DNA of 9,463 nt from Candidatus Hydrogenedentota bacterium (GTDB lineage: Bacteria; Hydrogenedentota; Hydrogenedentia; Hydrogenedentales; SLHB01): NCBI GenBank assembly GCA_022706165.1, contig JAKJDA010000044.1, positions 1-9,463 of the forward strand. Reading direction: 5' to 3'. The translations under genes and the position numbers were made by a program. How positions within the stretch are numbered: position 1 is the first letter of the stretch; each line of letters begins with the position of its first letter. Positions 7,104 through 9,463 of this stretch are shown in pieces. The notes beneath the pieces were generated by a model, which did no database searches, was not told where the DNA came from, and saw only the letters and a program-made list of their open reading frames with translations.

Positions 7104-7928
7104 TTATACGCCGGAGAACGCGGAAAAACCGCCGTCCACCGGCAATACGATGCCGGTGACGAAACGCGCCGCGTCCGAGGCGAGCCAGACCGCGGCGCCG
7201 ACGAGATCCTCTGGCTTGCCAAAGGAGCCCATCGGCGTGTGCGCGAGGATGGTCTTGCCGCGATCGGTCAATTCCCCGGTTTCCTTATCGGTGAGGAGGA
7301 AGCGGTTTTGTTCCGTGAGGAAAAAGCCCGGCGCAATGGCATTGACGCGCAGCGTGCGGCTGTACTCTTGCGCGAGATGCACCGCGAGCCATTGCGTGAA
7401 GTTGCTGACGGCCGCCTTGGCCGCGCTATAGCCGGGGATGCGCGTCAACGGACGGAACGCGTTCATCGAGGAGATGTTGATGATCGATCCGCCGTCGGGG
7501 TTGTCTTTCATGCGTTTGCCGAACGTTTGCGCAGGCAAAATCGCCCCGCCCAGCAAATTCAGATCGATCACCTTGCTCAGCGCGTCGGCAGGCAGATCAA
7601 AAAAGGAAAGATCGGGGGAGGTCGTTGCGTTCTTCATGTTGCCGCCCACGCCGCTGACCAGAATGTCCACACGCTCGAAATCGCGGCAGATCGCGTCGCA
7701 ACATGCGTCGAGCGACGTTTTTTCCAACGCGTTTACGGCATAGGCGGCCGCCGTGCCTCCCGCTTGGCGGATTGGGTCGGCGCATGCTTGCGCCAACTCC
7801 CGCGACAGATCGGCCACGGCGACGGCAGCGCCTGCGGCGGCGAGCCCTTGCGCGATGGCGCCGCCCAAAACGCCGCCGCCTGCCGTAACCACGGCCACTT
7901 TCCCGTCCAATCGCAAAGAGGGCAGCAT
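7104..7928 (-). CDS. uxuB: SDR-family D-mannonate oxidoreductase (fructuronate reductase), YjmF/UxuB type
   Basis: The 274-residue product is a classical short-chain dehydrogenase. It has the nucleotide-binding TAGGGVLGG (15-23), D40 at the end of the second strand (favouring NAD over NADP), N124 (LNLLG), S153/S154 (INISSMN), and Y167-x-x-x-K171 (YSAAK). The text ISSMNAFRPLTRIPGYSAAK, NFTQWLAVH (176-184), NAIAPGFFLTEQNR, LAHTPMGSFG and the C-terminal VDGGFSAFSGV closely match, from memory, the Bacillus YjmF/UxuB group. That group reduces D-fructuronate to D-mannonate in hexuronate catabolism and is unrelated to the E. coli UxuB fold. The frame extends 39 codons further upstream, but the family N-terminus (LRLDGKVAVVT) fits the ATG at 7928, preceded by AAGGGAG at slightly long spacing. 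That extension would also run across the predicted promoter. It is the first gene of a minus-strand operon. No mannonate dehydratase or uronate isomerase is in the window, so the exact substrate is inferred. Confidence 0.88.
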   Translation of the reverse strand: MLPSLRLDGKVAVVTAGGGVLGGAIAQGLAAAGAAVAVADLSRELAQACADPIRQAGGTAAAYAVNALEKTSLDACCDAICRDFERVDILVSGVGGNMKNATTSPDLSFFDLPADALSKVIDLNLLGGAILPAQTFGKRMKDNPDGGSIINISSMNAFRPLTRIPGYSAAKAAVSNFTQWLAVHLAQEYSRTLRVNAIAPGFFLTEQNRFLLTDKETGELTDRGKTILAHTPMGSFGKPEDLVGAAVWLASDAARFVTGIVLPVDGGFSAFSGV

Positions 7929-7950
7929 GTCTTTTTCGCGACTCCCTTCT

Positions 7951-7967
7951 GTTTTTCGTCGAAAAAC
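7951..7967. promoter_or_regulatory. Perfect 17-bp palindrome, candidate operator for the SDR operon
   Basis: GTTTTTCGTCGAAAAAC is an exact inverted repeat with 8-bp arms and a single central base. It lies 22 nt before the SDR ATG and covers roughly +4 to +20 of the predicted transcript, a classic repressor position. It could also form a small AT-rich hairpin in the leader RNA. No regulator gene is in the window to assign it to. Confidence 0.5.
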
Positions 7968-7977
7968 GCAAAATGGG

Positions 7978-8006
7978 ACTGTAGCACATGCCCGCCATGG
8001 GGTCAA
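7978..8006 (-). promoter_or_regulatory. Sigma-70-like promoter for the SDR-HAD-membrane-pdxB operon
   Basis: On the minus strand, TTGACC (8001-8006, 5 of 6 match to the -35 consensus) is followed after exactly 17 bp by TACAGT (7978-7983, 4 of 6 match to the -10). The start of transcription would fall near 7971, leaving a leader of about 43 nt before the SDR ATG. This placement also argues against the longer SDR reading frame starting at 8045. Confidence 0.6.
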
Positions 8007-8010
8007 AAAA

Positions 8011-8039
8011 GCGAACTTGATTTGCGAACTTGATTTGCG
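8011..8039. repeat. Tandem 13-bp direct repeat between divergent promoters
   Basis: GCGAACTTGATTT occurs twice head to tail (8011-8023 and 8024-8036), followed by the first three bases of a third copy (8037-8039). It begins 5 bp upstream of the SDR -35 element and overlaps the possible -35 of fdxA. It may be an activator-binding site or a recent slippage duplication. Confidence 0.7.
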
Positions 8040-8059
8040 TTGCAAAAGCGTGTTATGTA
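8030..8059 (+). promoter_or_regulatory. Possible fdxA promoter
   Basis: TTGATT (8030-8035) and TATGTA (8054-8059), 18 bp apart, with an upstream TG at 8051-8052 (extended -10 form). The -10 matches consensus weakly, so this is tentative. It is the best candidate I see ahead of fdxA. Confidence 0.3.
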
Positions 8060-8092
8060 CGCAGACTCGTGTCGGCGGCGCGGTTTTCAGGA

Positions 8093-8126
8093 TGGCGCGA
8101 TGCGCGCCAAGCCCTATTGGTTAGGG
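8093..8126 (+). promoter_or_regulatory. Two adjacent leader hairpins upstream of fdxA
   Basis: TGGCGCG-ATG-CGCGCCA (8093-8109) is a perfect GC-rich 7-bp stem with a 3-nt loop. CCCTA-TTGGT-TAGGG (8112-8126) is a 5-bp stem ending directly at the AAAGGA ribosome site (8127-8132). There is no T run, so termination is unlikely; an effect on message stability or translation is possible. Confidence 0.35.
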
Positions 8127-8136
8127 AAAGGATGCC

Positions 8137-8475
8137 ATGTCTCACTACGTGACCGAACCATGCATCAAGTGCAAGTACACCGATTGCGTAGCGGTTTGTC
8201 CGGTGGACTGTTTTCACGAAGGCGCCAACATGCTGGCCATCGATCCCGGCGAGTGCATCGATTGCGGCGCTTGCGTGGATGAATGTCCGGTGCATGCCAT
8301 TTATCCGGAGGAAGACATTCCGGACAAGTGGAAGGACTTCATCGATCTGAACATCAAATACGCGGCGGAATGGCCTGTCATTACGGCGACGCAGGACCCC
8401 TTGCCCTCGGCCGAGGAATACAAGGACAAGGAAGATAAGCTGGGCGAATTCGATCCCAGCCCGGCGCCGCGCTGA
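8137..8475 (+). CDS. fdxA: 7Fe ferredoxin, [3Fe-4S][4Fe-4S] type
   Basis: This small electron carrier of 112 residues aligns closely, from memory, with Azotobacter ferredoxin I. By that pattern C9, C17 and C50 bind the [3Fe-4S] cluster and C21, C40, C43 and C46 bind the [4Fe-4S] cluster, with C12 and C25 as the extra cysteines seen in this family. Conserved blocks are CIKCKYTDC, CPVDCFHEG, ECIDCGAC and ECPVHAI, followed by the acidic C-terminal part with NIKYAAEWPVIT (71-82) and DPLP. The start at 8137 has AAAGGA only 4 nt upstream. It is a single-gene unit, divergent from the SDR operon and convergent with the gene to its right, only 31 nt away. The redox partner is not apparent in the window. 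Nothing is missing from the cluster ligands. Confidence 0.96.
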   Translation: MSHYVTEPCIKCKYTDCVAVCPVDCFHEGANMLAIDPGECIDCGACVDECPVHAIYPEEDIPDKWKDFIDLNIKYAAEWPVITATQDPLPSAEEYKDKEDKLGEFDPSPAPR

Positions 8476-8506
8476 AACGGTTGTGGCCAAGGCGCGCGGC
8501 GTTTTG

Positions 8507-9463
8507 TCAGGGCGTTGACGCGGAGGCGGTTCCTGCTGCGGGGGCGATGCGCTCGGCGGCGCCGCGACGGCGGATATGGATGGATCCTTGAATTGCATCG
8601 TATCCGAACTCAGGCGCGAGCCACTGCCGCACCAGCAAGTCCATCGCCGTGGCCACGCGCACGTTTCGCAGGGTCACGGGATTGACCGGCAGACCCTGTA
8701 CGTCTTTCTCCGCCGTGATGGGCGCCGCCGCCTGTTCCGAAAGAGTCCCCAGCACGGAGTCAAGCCGGCTTGCCGCAAAACGCAGGGGGAACCGGGCGGG
8801 GTCTTTGCTGCGTTGGGGCAGATACACGTCGATTCGTTTATCGAGGAGAGCCTTCGAGGCGGCGTCGAGGCGATCGGCGTTGAGCAATGCCGAGGGAGGA
8901 TTTGCGTTGGCCGGACTTCGAAGCAACACGTATTCTTCGGTGGCCTCGATCGTCACGGTTACGACGCGCGCGGACTTCAGCATCGCCTCCAGCGCGTCTG
9001 GAACGCTTGCATGGGCGAGGGCTATTTCGCCGCATTGAGCGTCGCCGACGGCATTGTCAGCGACCAGCGTGACGTTCAGCGCGTGCCCCATCCACGCCAA
9101 AGCGGCATACAGCGGCATCCCGGCTCCGAATGCGATGGACCCGGTGATTTCCCGGTATTTGGACGGCAGTTGTCCCGTCAGCGAGATGTCCGTCAGTTGT
9201 TCGTATCCGGGGACGTACACAAACGCGTATGCGGGCATGGTTTGCACCTGGCACTGCCCGACGGAGGCAAAGGCGTCGGCAATCTGCTTGGCGGATCGGC
9301 CACGCGAGAAGTTCAGCGGTTTCTCCAGGCGGATGTCTTGAAGCCCCATCATCAGCGCGATGTTCGCCTCCGACGTCTCGCCGGCGTGGCGGACCGCCCA
9401 TCCGAGCGTGTTGCCGTCGAGGCGGGAGCCTTCGGCGGGCGACGGCTCCTGCGCCGCGGGTTG
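8507..9463 (-). CDS. Protein with two secretin-N/STN-like modules, 5' end outside window
   Basis: The frame is open from the TGA at 8507 through the right edge of the window. An ATG exists at 9352, but the 37 codons before it (including GNTLGWAVRHAGETSEANIA) read as ordinary protein, so the true start is probably beyond 9463. The visible 318 residues hold two modules of the beta-alpha-beta type found in secretin N-domains and TonB STN domains. The first is about residues 107-183 (PLYAALAWMGHALNVTLVAD, then VPDALEAMLK) and the second about 225-300 (FPLRFAASRLDSVLGTLSEQ, then VRVATAMDLLVRQWL and a final IHIRR). A preceding segment (45-90) may be a further degenerate unit. The tail is short and Ala/Ser/Pro-rich, and there is no secretin pore domain after the modules. 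A periplasmic role is likely but the function is unknown. The module assignment is by pattern only. Confidence 0.7.
   Translation of the reverse strand, partial: QPAAQEPSPAEGSRLDGNTLGWAVRHAGETSEANIALMMGLQDIRLEKPLNFSRGRSAKQIADAFASVGQCQVQTMPAYAFVYVPGYEQLTDISLTGQLPSKYREITGSIAFGAGMPLYAALAWMGHALNVTLVADNAVGDAQCGEIALAHASVPDALEAMLKSARVVTVTIEATEEYVLLRSPANANPPSALLNADRLDAASKALLDKRIDVYLPQRSKDPARFPLRFAASRLDSVLGTLSEQAAAPITAEKDVQGLPVNPVTLRNVRVATAMDLLVRQWLAPEFGYDAIQGSIHIRRRGAAERIAPAAGTASASTP

Noticed and set aside
6912..8033. 373-codon open frame on the plus strand
   Set aside because: It is antisense to the HAD N-terminus and the entire SDR gene and crosses the divergent promoter region. It is Arg/His/Asp-rich without family motifs.
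7929..8045. 39-residue N-terminal extension of the SDR
   Set aside because: It would cover the predicted promoter and palindrome and does not fit the family N-terminus. The ATG at 7928 gives the usual length of about 275 residues.
8100..8282. Leader peptide starting at the ATG in the first fdxA leader hairpin
   Set aside because: The frame runs into fdxA out of register, is Arg-rich and lacks a ribosome site. It is an overlap shadow of fdxA.

Overview
The window is GC-rich, densely coding bacterial DNA. Nine protein genes are supported, two of them cut by the window edges. No rRNA, tRNA, CRISPR array, transposase or phage gene was seen. The gene set (LysM-repeat protein, lipid-A-transferase-like membrane hydrolase family, LarA-type nickel enzyme, PdxB, 7Fe ferredoxin, a protein with secretin-N/STN-like modules) and a dispersed-type CACAGAG/CACAGAT repeat suggest an uncultured Gram-negative environmental bacterium. 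PVC-like or Hydrogenedentes-like lineages come to mind, but this is a weak inference from general experience and is not established by any marker here.

Layout. Left block, plus strand: the 3' end of a three-LysM protein (1-690), then a six- or seven-helix membrane protein with an alkaline-phosphatase/sulfatase-superfamily domain (810-2627) whose usual metal-binding residues are mostly replaced. Middle block, minus strand, read from right to left: an NAD-type short-chain dehydrogenase of the D-mannonate oxidoreductase (YjmF/UxuB) type (7928-7104), a HAD phosphatase-like protein (7085-6186), an unrecognised membrane protein with a highly charged tail (6160-5327), 4-phosphoerythronate dehydrogenase PdxB (5283-4141), a 185-bp gap holding an inverted and periodic repeat, and a LarA-family nickel-pincer racemase/epimerase (3955-2711). 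The first four genes are 18-43 nt apart and look like one operon. The fifth is separated from them by the repeat. Right block: a divergent 208-bp promoter region, the 7Fe ferredoxin fdxA (8137-8475, plus), and the 3' part of a convergent gene with two secretin/STN-like modules (8507 to the right edge, minus).

How the genes may work together. The middle block has a 2-hydroxy-acid/sugar-acid theme. The SDR family interconverts D-fructuronate and D-mannonate, PdxB oxidises 4-phospho-D-erythronate on the way to pyridoxal phosphate, and LarA homologues invert the C2 hydroxyl of 2-hydroxy acids, including in some members D-gluconate/D-mannonate. A link between the SDR and the LarA homologue is a testable inference only. 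Upstream of the SDR there is a good sigma-70-like promoter with a perfect 17-bp palindrome just past the predicted transcription start, which suggests repressor control.

The points most worth a second look are the degenerate active site of the membrane hydrolase, the substrate of the LarA homologue, the palindrome/tandem-repeat regulatory region, and the repeat island between pdxB and larA.
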